Assembly (NCBI GenBank): GCA_964387325.1
Contig: CAYLYE010000318.1
Span: forward strand, 1-5,292
Reading direction: 5' to 3'
Origin: CAZZBK01 sp964387325
GTDB lineage: Bacteria > Planctomycetota > Planctomycetia > Pirellulales > PNKZ01
DNA: 5,292 bases
Under the pieces are notes generated by a model. The model worked only from the letters and a program-made list of their open reading frames with translations, ran no database searches and had not been told where the DNA came from. Below are positions 1-5,292 of this stretch, in pieces. Both the position numbers and the translations under genes were made by a program. Position 1 is the first letter of the stretch; each line of letters begins with the position of its first letter.

Positions 1-49
1 GACGACTGAGTCGCGTCACACTTGGTTTCGTGAACGCGACTCAGTCGTC
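1..49 (-). repeat. Perfect 16-bp inverted repeat, candidate terminator below rpiB
   Basis: Bases 1-16 and 34-49 are exact reverse complements. The stem can continue inward with CAC (17-19) against GTG (30-32) if A33 is bulged, leaving a loop of about ten bases. It lies about 70 bases past the rpiB stop in the direction of transcription, which suits a transcription terminator for the fusion-rpiB operon. The bases that would form the T-tract lie left of the window and cannot be seen, and the stem itself may extend past the edge. A second, smaller hairpin lies between it and rpiB: AGGCCG at 77-82 pairs with CGGCCT at 89-94, with no T-run after it on either strand. It could equally be a dispersed palindromic repeat. 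Confidence 0.5.
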
Positions 50-118
50 GGCGCTTTAGCTCAGCTATTTGAGTCGAGGCCGGATGGTCGGCCTGTGTAG
101 CCGATAATCAGAGGATCG

Positions 119-571
119 TTAGCCGTTGCCGTGTTGCTGTTCGATTTGGCTGATTTTTTCGACACGCCGCGCGTGACGGCCCCCTTCGAAGTCGGTTTTT
201 AGCCAGATTTCAACCATGCGATCAATGAGTCGCTCGCCGAGCATGTCGGCCGAGAGGCAGAGCACGTTGAGATCGTTGTGCCGTCGGCTCATCTCGGCCG
301 TCAGATCGTCGTGGCAGGGGGCGGCACGCACACCGGGGAATTTGTTGGCGGCAATGCACATGCCGATGCCGGTTCCACAAATCAGGATGCCGCGTTCGAC
401 ATCCCCTTTGCTCACCCGTTCGGCAACCGCTGCGGCGACGTCGGGGTAGTCGACCGATTCGAGCGAGATCGGTCCGGCGTCGACCACCTCTTGGTCGAGA
501 TTGCGGAGCAACTCGATGATTCGTTCTTTGACGCTATATCCGCGATGATCACTGCCAACGGCGATCCGCAT
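119..571 (-). CDS. rpiB: Ribose-5-phosphate isomerase B (RpiB/LacAB family)
   Basis: This 150-residue cytoplasmic sugar-phosphate isomerase should interconvert ribose 5-phosphate and ribulose 5-phosphate in the non-oxidative pentose phosphate pathway. The length is normal for the family. Visible signatures are the N-terminal SDHRG (residues 7-11), the loop ICGTGIGMCIAANK (64-77) with Cys65 at the catalytic-base position of Escherichia coli RpiB Cys66, RRHND (96-100) with His98 at the position of His99, and Arg132 and Arg136 in GGRHARR, expected to bind the phosphate. The ATG is supported by AGGA (bases 581-584 on the plus strand read as TCCT), nine bases upstream. The gene starts 38 bases after the stop of the Sua5-phosphatase gene with no terminator between, so the two are probably co-transcribed. 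The same pairing of rpiB with a Sua5 and a YwlE-type gene occurs in Bacillus. LacA/LacB or allose-6-phosphate isomerase activity is possible within this family, but nothing nearby suggests it. Confidence 0.93.
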   Translation of the reverse strand: MRIAVGSDHRGYSVKERIIELLRNLDQEVVDAGPISLESVDYPDVAAAVAERVSKGDVERGILICGTGIGMCIAANKFPGVRAAPCHDDLTAEMSRRHNDLNVLCLSADMLGERLIDRMVEIWLKTDFEGGRHARRVEKISQIEQQHGNG

Positions 572-580
572 CGTTCAGAG

Positions 581-584
581 TCCT
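581..584 (-). promoter_or_regulatory. Ribosome binding site of rpiB
   Basis: The minus strand reads AGGA here, nine bases before the rpiB ATG at 571. It lies inside the 38-base gap after the fusion gene and supports both the chosen start and separate translation of rpiB from a shared transcript. Confidence 0.55.
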
Positions 585-609
585 AAACCAAAAGTGAAGA
601 AAGGTTGTC

Positions 610-1770
610 TTAACGTTTCAACGTATCCAGGGGCAATTCCTGTACCCAACTCTCCAGCTCACGGCGAATCTGCGCAGCGCAGGCGCGATACACGTCGGCC
701 GATCCGCCGACCGGATCGTGAACGTCGGCGCCATCGCGGCAGACGCTGCGCAGTCGATCTGCCGCACTGGGCCATTGATTCAAAATTACGTGTTGATGCG
801 AGCGCGTCATGGCCAGTATCCAATCGGCGTGCTTGATCAGTTGTTCGCTCAGTTGCTGGCTTTCGTGGTTGGCAATGTCGATGTCCATGCTTCGCATGAC
901 CTGCACCGCTTCGCGACTGGCGGGGCTTCCCATCATGGCGGCCGTACCCGCCGAAACGATGCGCACTCCCTGATCCTCGACATCGCTGGGGGAGCAGCCG
1001 AGCCGTTCGGCGACCAGTTGCCGAAAAACCCCCTCGGCCATCGGACTGCGACAGGTGTTGCCAGTACAGACGAATAGGACCAACATGCTCGATAGCCGTT
1101 TTAAGGTTTGCTCCGACACCACGCCATTTTGTACGACCTGATACTGCTGCTGTGTGACTTGCACGGCGGTGGGCAACTGCCGATAGCGTGTCGTGCCGTC
1201 GTCAATCACCAGAGCCGTATTACTGTCGAACTGCTCGATCACCCCTTGGGCCGTTACTGCGGGCATGGCCGTGCCGCGCCCGGCGTTGGCGACCACCAAG
1301 GGGCCCGCAGCCAGTCGCATCACATCTTGAATCACATGATGAGCCGGGACGCGCAAGCCCAACACCCGATCTTGATCGACCAACCCGCGTGCCTTGGCCG
1401 GCAGTTGGGTCAGCAGACTGTCACGATGTTGGTTGTCAACATAGAGCGCGATGGGACCAGGCCAGCAGCGCCGCGCGAACCGTTTGCCGAGCGGACACAT
1501 GTCTGGAGCATAATCATACGCGTCTTCCGCTCCTTTGACCGCGAGGGTCAGCCGATGCTGAACCATCCAGCTATCGGGGGACTCTGCGTCCGGCGCGGTC
1601 ACACGTGCCAAGCGCTCCACCGCCGCGGAATTTAATCCACTGGCCGCGAGCACGTAGACCGTCTCGGTCGGAAAGGCCACGAGCTTACCTTCAACCAGCG
1701 CTTGAACGGCACGGTGAATCACATCACGTGGTTCATCGACGCCGCGCAATTCAATAACCAAAGGAGCCAT
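610..1770 (-). CDS. Fusion of a divergent Sua5/YrdC/TsaC-like domain and a YwlE-type low-molecular-weight phosphatase
   Basis: This 386-residue cytoplasmic protein has two domains. Residues 1 to about 228 match the Sua5/YrdC/YwlC fold: AFPTETVY (32-39), CWPGPI (102-107), LRVPAHHV (139-146), GPLVV (156-160) and a family-like ending near VVQNGVVS. Working members make threonylcarbamoyl-AMP for the tRNA t6A modification. Here the usual PT.TVYGL reads PTETVYVL, the K.R..P.PL stretch reads RVTAP with extra residues after it, and the S-A-N motif reads N-A-G, so catalysis is doubtful. Residues 229-386 are a complete low-molecular-weight phosphatase: P-loop CTGNTCRS (235-242) with nucleophile Cys235 and Arg241, and general acid Asp352 in DP (352-353). 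Thr239 matches YwlE Thr11, pointing to phosphoarginine rather than phosphotyrosine. An in-frame TAG lies nine bases before the ATG, fixing the earliest start; no clear Shine-Dalgarno is seen. Met229 would be a natural phosphatase start but has no nearby ribosome binding site, so a true fusion is favoured. Arsenate reductase is a less likely alternative. Confidence 0.88.
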   Translation of the reverse strand: MAPLVIELRGVDEPRDVIHRAVQALVEGKLVAFPTETVYVLAASGLNSAAVERLARVTAPDAESPDSWMVQHRLTLAVKGAEDAYDYAPDMCPLGKRFARRCWPGPIALYVDNQHRDSLLTQLPAKARGLVDQDRVLGLRVPAHHVIQDVMRLAAGPLVVANAGRGTAMPAVTAQGVIEQFDSNTALVIDDGTTRYRQLPTAVQVTQQQYQVVQNGVVSEQTLKRLSSMLVLFVCTGNTCRSPMAEGVFRQLVAERLGCSPSDVEDQGVRIVSAGTAAMMGSPASREAVQVMRSMDIDIANHESQQLSEQLIKHADWILAMTRSHQHVILNQWPSAADRLRSVCRDGADVHDPVGGSADVYRACAAQIRRELESWVQELPLDTLKR

Positions 1771-2026
1771 GCCGAACTACCGAGCCAAAGGATCAGCCCG
1801 GCAGCTTAACCACTTCGTTCCGAGCCAGAGTCCAAAAAACGCGACTCGGACCGAATCGAGATGCAACCGACGGGTAAGTTACTTTACCGGTCATTTCAGG
1901 GCTGGGTCAAGCGCCTGCCCTCAAGAAGTCGGTGAATAGAAGGCATATTAAGTTGCAAATTAGTAATACTTTGCGCCACTTTGGCGATTGCGCCTCGGCT
2001 CCCCCCCGCGACAGTATGAGCCACGG
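1771..2026. other. 256-base intergenic region between the CehA/McbA-type gene and the fusion gene
   Basis: No convincing gene is seen here. Just past the hydrolase stop is a run of seven C on the plus strand (2001-2007). Next is a short hairpin, CGCCA (1974-1978) against TGGCG (1982-1986), which lacks a T-run on the minus strand and is at best a weak terminator for the hydrolase gene. The stretch from about 1930 to 1972 is clearly more AT-rich than the flanking genes. A further weak inverted repeat, TCCGAG (1819-1824) against CTCGGA (1845-1850), lies in the presumed leader of the fusion gene. The region most likely carries the end of one transcript and the start of the next. Confidence 0.5.
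1881..1910 (-). promoter_or_regulatory. Weak candidate promoter for the fusion-rpiB operon
   Basis: Read on the minus strand, TTGACC (1905-1910) is followed after 18 bases by TAAAGT (1881-1886). The -35 is good, the -10 is poor, and the spacing is acceptable for a sigma70-type promoter. A start near 1875 would leave a leader of roughly 105 bases before the fusion gene. It is the best candidate in the gap, but read-through from the gene upstream is possible, and promoter consensus in this kind of organism is uncertain. Confidence 0.25.
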
Positions 2027-3619
2027 TTATTTTGACTTGGCCAAACGCGTTTCTGCCAACTGGATGGCTTCGTCGTAGACGGCCAGAACCTGCTGCCGCT
2101 CTCCCTCGTTGGCAAACGTGCCGCCCACGTTGATGATGCGTCGATGATCGCGCATTTCTTCCAGCAGCCCCTCGAATGTCGGCCGATCCATGACACTCCG
2201 GCCACCGAGTGTGACGTAGATCGCACTCGTATGCGCGAACAATGGGTTGCCCAACTCGTTCTTCGGAAAGTCGGGGCGTTGCTGCGGGTCACCCTTCCAA
2301 GGCGGAGGGGGTGTCCGTACGGCAAACCAGCAAGGCTCGTTGATGGACACATCGAACTCACCCGTGGTCGAGACATACCCAGGCTGTGCTACGGTCTTTT
2401 CACGATGGATCACCTCTCCGTTACGAATCACCTCGAGCTGCTCGAAGTCGGTTCGTCCCAGACCGCGAGCGACGAGCTTGACCTTGCGCGGAGCATCGAG
2501 TGCCAACGTGTCGCCAATCGCCGCGCCGTCGACGGTCAATTCGAGCAGCGGTCCGTTCGTGATCGTCGAACGTCCGGCGACCAACTCATCGAGCCACTGC
2601 TGAGCGTTCGGTCTCGTTTTGCTGGGAACATAGACACGCGAGAAGTCATACTGAAACCAATCGGTACCGGTCGAGAAGGGGACTTTGATCCCCGCGTTAA
2701 GATAACGATAAAAACTGTGTTGGTAGCTGCCGTGCAAACCGCCGTCGAAGATGTTGTTGGCCTGCAATCGCCCCAGGATCCAGTTGGGAATATCTTCGTA
2801 GCCCCATTGATCGTGGCACCAGATGATGGTCGCACCGAGTTGGCGAGCCCGATCGATGCCGCTTCGTAGCGGGACCCGATCGGTGCCGGTCTTCATAATG
2901 CCCGGGCCAATGCTGACGGGCTGAATCAACTCGGGTAGGCCGAGCATCATGACGTGGCCAAAGCCTTGCCCCCAGCCGGCGAAGTTATGTCGATGTTCTT
3001 CACCCCAACCGATCGGCAATCGCGGCGAACCCAAGCGTTGGAGGTCGCCTTTCGAGTATTGATTGCTCGTGTAGTCGCGGTCCTCGTCGGCCCGTTCGAG
3101 GTACGAAACGAACAGCACATCGAGCCCGTCGGCGGTTGGAATCTCGCGCAGGTACCGATCGGCATCGGGTCGAGCGAGCTTGCGCAGATGCAAATGTGTG
3201 TTGCCGGCATAGAGTCCGAGCGTCTCGGCATGATAAAACCGCGTGAGGGGCACGCGCAACGCGCGGGTCTGGCCGGCGACAACCTCGACGGTCTGTTCTG
3301 CCGCGACGGTTTCGATGCCGTACAGGGCTTTAAGTTGGTAACGACCCTCGGGCAACTTGAGTGGGGTGATCGCATCGCGGACGACGAACCAGTCGTGGAT
3401 GGGTCCTCGCGCATCGAGCCCCAGACCGCGTGGGAGCAACCCGGCGAGGCGTTGCACTTCTCCCTGCTCATTGCGCAGCGAGATCAAGCCCGGCAGTGTT
3501 TGTTTTGTCGCCGCATCGATCAGCTCCAGTCGAATTTCCCCCAACGGCTGCTCGGGCGATTGCGTCCAGTAGATCGCTCCTGCGGCGAGCAGCGTCAGAG
3601 TTTGTAATACCGCGCGCAT
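2027..3619 (-). CDS. Probable exported CehA/McbA-family (PHP-like) metallohydrolase
   Basis: This 530-residue protein has a hydrophobic N-terminus after one Arg (about residues 4-18), which looks like a signal peptide or membrane anchor; there is no lipobox Cys and the cleavage site is unclear. Residues about 27-125 look like an all-beta, carboxypeptidase-regulatory or transthyretin-like domain (a guess from the alternating hydrophobic pattern and PEGRYQLKA at 90-98). The hydrolase domain follows: GNTHLHL (139-145, His142 and His144), GEEHRH (206-211), GHVMMLG (221-227), WCHDQWG (267-273), STGTDW (316-321) and a beta-rich end. This order of His, Glu and Asp clusters is typical of CehA/McbA proteins, named after carbaryl-type carbamate and ester hydrolases; they resemble PHP phosphoesterases and should bind metal. 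The substrate here is unknown. The gene has its own promoter and GGAG ribosome binding site and follows the groEL terminator, so it is probably transcribed alone. The family call is fairly secure; export is likely; the reaction cannot be named. Confidence 0.78.
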   Translation of the reverse strand: MRAVLQTLTLLAAGAIYWTQSPEQPLGEIRLELIDAATKQTLPGLISLRNEQGEVQRLAGLLPRGLGLDARGPIHDWFVVRDAITPLKLPEGRYQLKALYGIETVAAEQTVEVVAGQTRALRVPLTRFYHAETLGLYAGNTHLHLRKLARPDADRYLREIPTADGLDVLFVSYLERADEDRDYTSNQYSKGDLQRLGSPRLPIGWGEEHRHNFAGWGQGFGHVMMLGLPELIQPVSIGPGIMKTGTDRVPLRSGIDRARQLGATIIWCHDQWGYEDIPNWILGRLQANNIFDGGLHGSYQHSFYRYLNAGIKVPFSTGTDWFQYDFSRVYVPSKTRPNAQQWLDELVAGRSTITNGPLLELTVDGAAIGDTLALDAPRKVKLVARGLGRTDFEQLEVIRNGEVIHREKTVAQPGYVSTTGEFDVSINEPCWFAVRTPPPPWKGDPQQRPDFPKNELGNPLFAHTSAIYVTLGGRSVMDRPTFEGLLEEMRDHRRIINVGGTFANEGERQQVLAVYDEAIQLAETRLAKSK

Positions 3620-3628
3620 GATAAACCG

Positions 3629-3632
3629 CTCC
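3629..3632 (-). promoter_or_regulatory. Ribosome binding site of the CehA/McbA-type gene
   Basis: The minus strand reads GGAG, nine bases before the ATG at 3619. It settles the start, which places the hydrophobic signal-like segment at the very N-terminus. Confidence 0.6.
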
Positions 3633-3657
3633 GGTGTGATGTCTCGGCGAGAGTGGC

Positions 3658-3686
3658 ATTATCAAATGGGCTGCGGAGCGACTCAA
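3658..3686 (-). promoter_or_regulatory. Near-consensus sigma70-type promoter of the CehA/McbA-type gene
   Basis: On the minus strand, TTGAGT (3681-3686) and GATAAT (3658-3663) are separated by exactly 17 bases. Each differs little from the TTGACA and TATAAT consensus. The expected start point near 3651 gives a leader of about 31 bases that contains the GGAG site. The promoter lies below the groEL terminator, so the gene should be expressed independently of groEL. Confidence 0.6.
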
Positions 3687-3754
3687 GCGAAAATGAGCCG
3701 GAGAGAAGCGGAATGTTTCGCCGGAAGGCGAGGGTTTTGGCCCATCCTGCGGAC

Positions 3755-3793
3755 AAAAAAACCCGTCGGCCTCAAGGTGAGACCGACGGGTTT
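3755..3793 (-). terminator. Intrinsic (rho-independent) terminator of groEL
   Basis: On the minus strand a 16-bp stem is formed by 3778-3793 and 3759-3774, with a three-base CCT loop and a single G-U pair; it is followed by an unbroken run of seven T (3755-3761), the first three of which also pair in the stem. On the plus strand the same position would be a C-A mismatch and only three T follow, so the element is oriented for minus-strand transcripts. It lies 47 bases past the groEL stop codon. Confidence 0.92.
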
Positions 3794-3803
3794 GTATCTT
3801 ACT

Positions 3804-3838
3804 AACTGAAAACCGAGAACTGAAAACTCAGAACCAGT
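3804..3838 (-). repeat. Five degenerate 7-base tandem units in the groEL 3' untranslated region
   Basis: Read on the minus strand, five consecutive 7-base units are ACTGGTT, CTGAGTT, TTCAGTT, CTCGGTT and TTCAGTT. All end in GTT; the third and fifth are identical, which also gives a 14-base period. The array fits exactly between the groEL stop codon (two bases away) and the terminator hairpin. It resembles the short tandem heptanucleotide repeats described in intergenic DNA of some bacteria, notably cyanobacteria. No function can be read from it. Confidence 0.65.
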
Positions 3839-3840
3839 TA

Positions 3841-5292
3841 TTAATACATGTCGTGGCCGCCGTGACCGCCACCCTTCTTCTCGGCCTTGGGCTTGTCGGC
3901 GATCAAGGCGTCGCTGGTGAGCAACAGAATCGCCACGCTGGCGGCGTTCTGCAAGGCACTGCGGGTCACCTTGGTCGGGTCGATGATGCCCGCCTTGACC
4001 AGGTCTTCGTAGACGTCGGTCGCGGCGTTGTAGCCCACGTTCCCCTTGGCTTCGAGGACCTTCTCGCACACGACGCTGCCGTCTTGGCCAGCGTTGCCCG
4101 CGATTTGGGTCAGCGGAGCACGGCAAGCACGGCGAACGATGTTGTAGCCGACCTCTTGGTCTTGGGTCAGACCGCTGGGGCTTAATCCGGCCGTGGCTCG
4201 CAACAAGGCGACACCGCCGCCGGGGAGAATCCCTTCGGAGACCGCCGCACGCGTGGCGTGCAAGGCGTCTTCGACGCGAGCCTTCTTCTCCTTCATCTCG
4301 CTCTCGGTCGCAGCGCCCACGTTGACCTTGGCGACACCGCCCGACAACTTGGCGAGCCGCTCTTCGAGCTTCTCGCGATCGTAATCGCTGGTGGAGCTGG
4401 CGATTTCGCGACGGATTTGCTCGATACGAGCCTGAATATCGCTCTTCTTGCCAGCACCCTCGATCACGGTCGTGTTGTCCTTATCGACGACAATCTTCTT
4501 GGCGCGGCCCAGGTCGGTCAGCGGCAGGTTTTCGAGCTTGAGACCCAAGCTCTCGAACACGGCCGTGCCACCGGTGAGGATCGCCAGGTCCTCGAGCATC
4601 GCCTTGCGGCGGTCGCCATAGCCGGGGGCCTTGACGGCACAAATCTTGAACGTGCCGCGGAGCTTGTTGATCACGAGCGTCGCGAGCGCTTCACCCTCGA
4701 CGTCCTCGGCGACGATCAACAGCGGCTTGCCCGCGTTGACGACCGCTTCGAGAATCGGCACCAATTCCTTGATGTTCGAGGTCTTCTTTTCGTACACCAG
4801 CACGTACGCGTCTTCCAACTCGCAGTGCATCTTGTTCGAGTCGGTCACGAAGTACGGCGACAGATAGCCGCGATCGAACTGCATGCCTTCGACCCATTCG
4901 ACCTCGGTCTTGAGGCTCTTGCTCTCGTCGACCGTGATGACGCCGTCCTTGCCAACTCGATCCATCGCATCGGCGAGCAGCTCACCGATCTCGCTGTCGT
5001 TGTTGCTGGCAACCGTGGCGACCTGGGCCATTTCCTTCTTGCTCTTGATCGAGATCGACATCCCCTTGAGCTTTTCGGTGATGTCGGCGACGGCCTTTTC
5101 GATCCCCTGCTTCATTTGCAGCGGATTGACGCCGGCCACGACGGCCTTGAGCCCTTCGTTGAAAATCGCTTCGGCCAAGACCGTAGCGGTCGTGGTACCG
5201 TCACCGGCCACGTCGCTGGTCTTGCTGGCGACTTCGCGCACCATGCGGGCGCCCATGTTCTCATAGACGTCTTCCAGGTCGATTTCCTTGGC
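3841..5292 (-). CDS. groEL: 60-kDa chaperonin GroEL, N-terminus cut by the window edge
   Basis: GroEL forms the double-ring ATP-driven folding chamber that works with GroES in the cytoplasm. The frame is open to the last base of the window; 483 residues are visible, beginning AKEIDLEDVYENMG, which aligns with E. coli GroEL from about residue 57, so about 56 residues are missing. Counting from the first visible residue, the nucleotide-binding GDGTTT is at 30-35 (its Asp matches E. coli Asp87), the apical domain spans roughly 135-320, and RVEDALHATRAAV contains Asp342 at the position of E. coli Asp398, needed for ATP hydrolysis. GILPGGGVALL and DPTKVTRSAL complete the equatorial domain. These residues indicate a working ATPase. 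The C-terminus ends GGGHGGHDMY rather than in the usual long Gly-Gly-Met tail. The promoter, any CIRCE element and any groES gene would lie outside the window. No frameshift is seen. Confidence 0.97.
   Translation of the reverse strand, partial: AKEIDLEDVYENMGARMVREVASKTSDVAGDGTTTATVLAEAIFNEGLKAVVAGVNPLQMKQGIEKAVADITEKLKGMSISIKSKKEMAQVATVASNNDSEIGELLADAMDRVGKDGVITVDESKSLKTEVEWVEGMQFDRGYLSPYFVTDSNKMHCELEDAYVLVYEKKTSNIKELVPILEAVVNAGKPLLIVAEDVEGEALATLVINKLRGTFKICAVKAPGYGDRRKAMLEDLAILTGGTAVFESLGLKLENLPLTDLGRAKKIVVDKDNTTVIEGAGKKSDIQARIEQIRREIASSTSDYDREKLEERLAKLSGGVAKVNVGAATESEMKEKKARVEDALHATRAAVSEGILPGGGVALLRATAGLSPSGLTQDQEVGYNIVRRACRAPLTQIAGNAGQDGSVVCEKVLEAKGNVGYNAATDVYEDLVKAGIIDPTKVTRSALQNAASVAILLLTSDALIADKPKAEKKGGGHGGHDMY

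Noticed and set aside
50..118. A stretch resembling the 5' half of a tRNA (GGCGCTTTAGCTCAG followed by GAG, like an acceptor strand and D-arm).
   Set aside because: The following hairpin does not give a 7-base anticodon loop in register, no GGTTCGA-type T-arm follows, and no matching acceptor 3' strand is present. A chance likeness or at most a decayed fragment.
610..1086. A separate phosphatase gene starting at Met229 of the fusion.
   Set aside because: The nearest GGAG on the minus strand is about 25 bases upstream, too far to serve this ATG, and the frame is continuous with the Sua5-like domain. An additional internal start cannot be excluded.
1108..1635. A 175-codon plus-strand open frame opposite the Sua5-like domain.
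   Set aside because: Antisense to a well-supported coding region, with no domain signature and no clear ribosome binding site.
33..1847. The 10-mer AACGCGACTC occurs both in the left-edge hairpin (33-42) and upstream of the fusion gene (1838-1847), at the two ends of the operon.
   Set aside because: Repeated 10-mers are expected by chance many times in a window this size, and the flanking bases diverge at once.
2144..3607. Long open frames on the plus strand (2144-2869 and 2954-3607) opposite the hydrolase gene.
   Set aside because: They lie entirely antisense to a gene with recognisable motifs, and their translations are rich in Arg, Ser and Pro with no recognisable domain. Typical shadow frames in GC-rich coding DNA.
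3718..3731. Small hairpin TCGCC-GGAA-GGCGA upstream of the hydrolase promoter, a possible REP-like element.
   Set aside because: Only five base pairs, no second copy in the window, and no flanking structure; too little to call.
3841..5292. Heat-shock link between groEL and the YwlE-type phosphatase as one stress operon.
   Set aside because: A strong terminator follows groEL and the hydrolase gene has its own promoter, so the genes are not co-transcribed; nearness alone does not support the idea.

Overview
The window holds four protein-coding genes, all on the minus strand. In transcription order they are: a 5'-truncated groEL chaperonin gene (right edge), a probably exported metal-dependent hydrolase of the CehA/McbA (PHP-like) family, a two-domain protein joining a Sua5/YrdC/TsaC-like domain to a low-molecular-weight phosphatase of the YwlE type, and rpiB (ribose-5-phosphate isomerase B). 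Coding density, moderately high GC, the domain fusion, the exported CehA/McbA-type protein and the GroEL ending in His-Asp-Met-Tyr fit a planctomycete, perhaps Pirellula-like. That placement is inference from gene content and was not checked by any search.

Region by region (right to left, the direction of transcription): groEL runs off the right edge and lacks about 56 N-terminal residues. Its 3' untranslated region holds five degenerate 7-base tandem units and then a textbook intrinsic terminator, so groEL transcription should end there. The CehA/McbA-type gene has its own well-placed elements: a near-consensus sigma70-type promoter (TTGAGT, 17 bases, GATAAT) and a GGAG ribosome binding site. 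A 256-base gap with no convincing terminator and only a weak promoter candidate separates it from the fusion gene. The fusion gene and rpiB are 38 bases apart and look like one operon. Below rpiB, the left edge of the window starts with a perfect 16-bp inverted repeat that could be the operon's terminator.

Functionally, the fusion-rpiB pair is the most informative part. It reproduces in compressed form the Bacillus subtilis order ywlC (Sua5) - ywlD - ywlE (protein-arginine phosphatase) - ywlF (rpiB). The phosphatase loop carries the Thr associated with phosphoarginine specificity in YwlE. The Sua5-like half has lost several residues expected in a working threonylcarbamoyl-AMP synthase, so it may be a repurposed or regulatory domain. 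I see no CRISPR array, transposon, tRNA or rRNA. This is mostly a chromosomal housekeeping region with one interesting fusion protein and one poorly characterised hydrolase.
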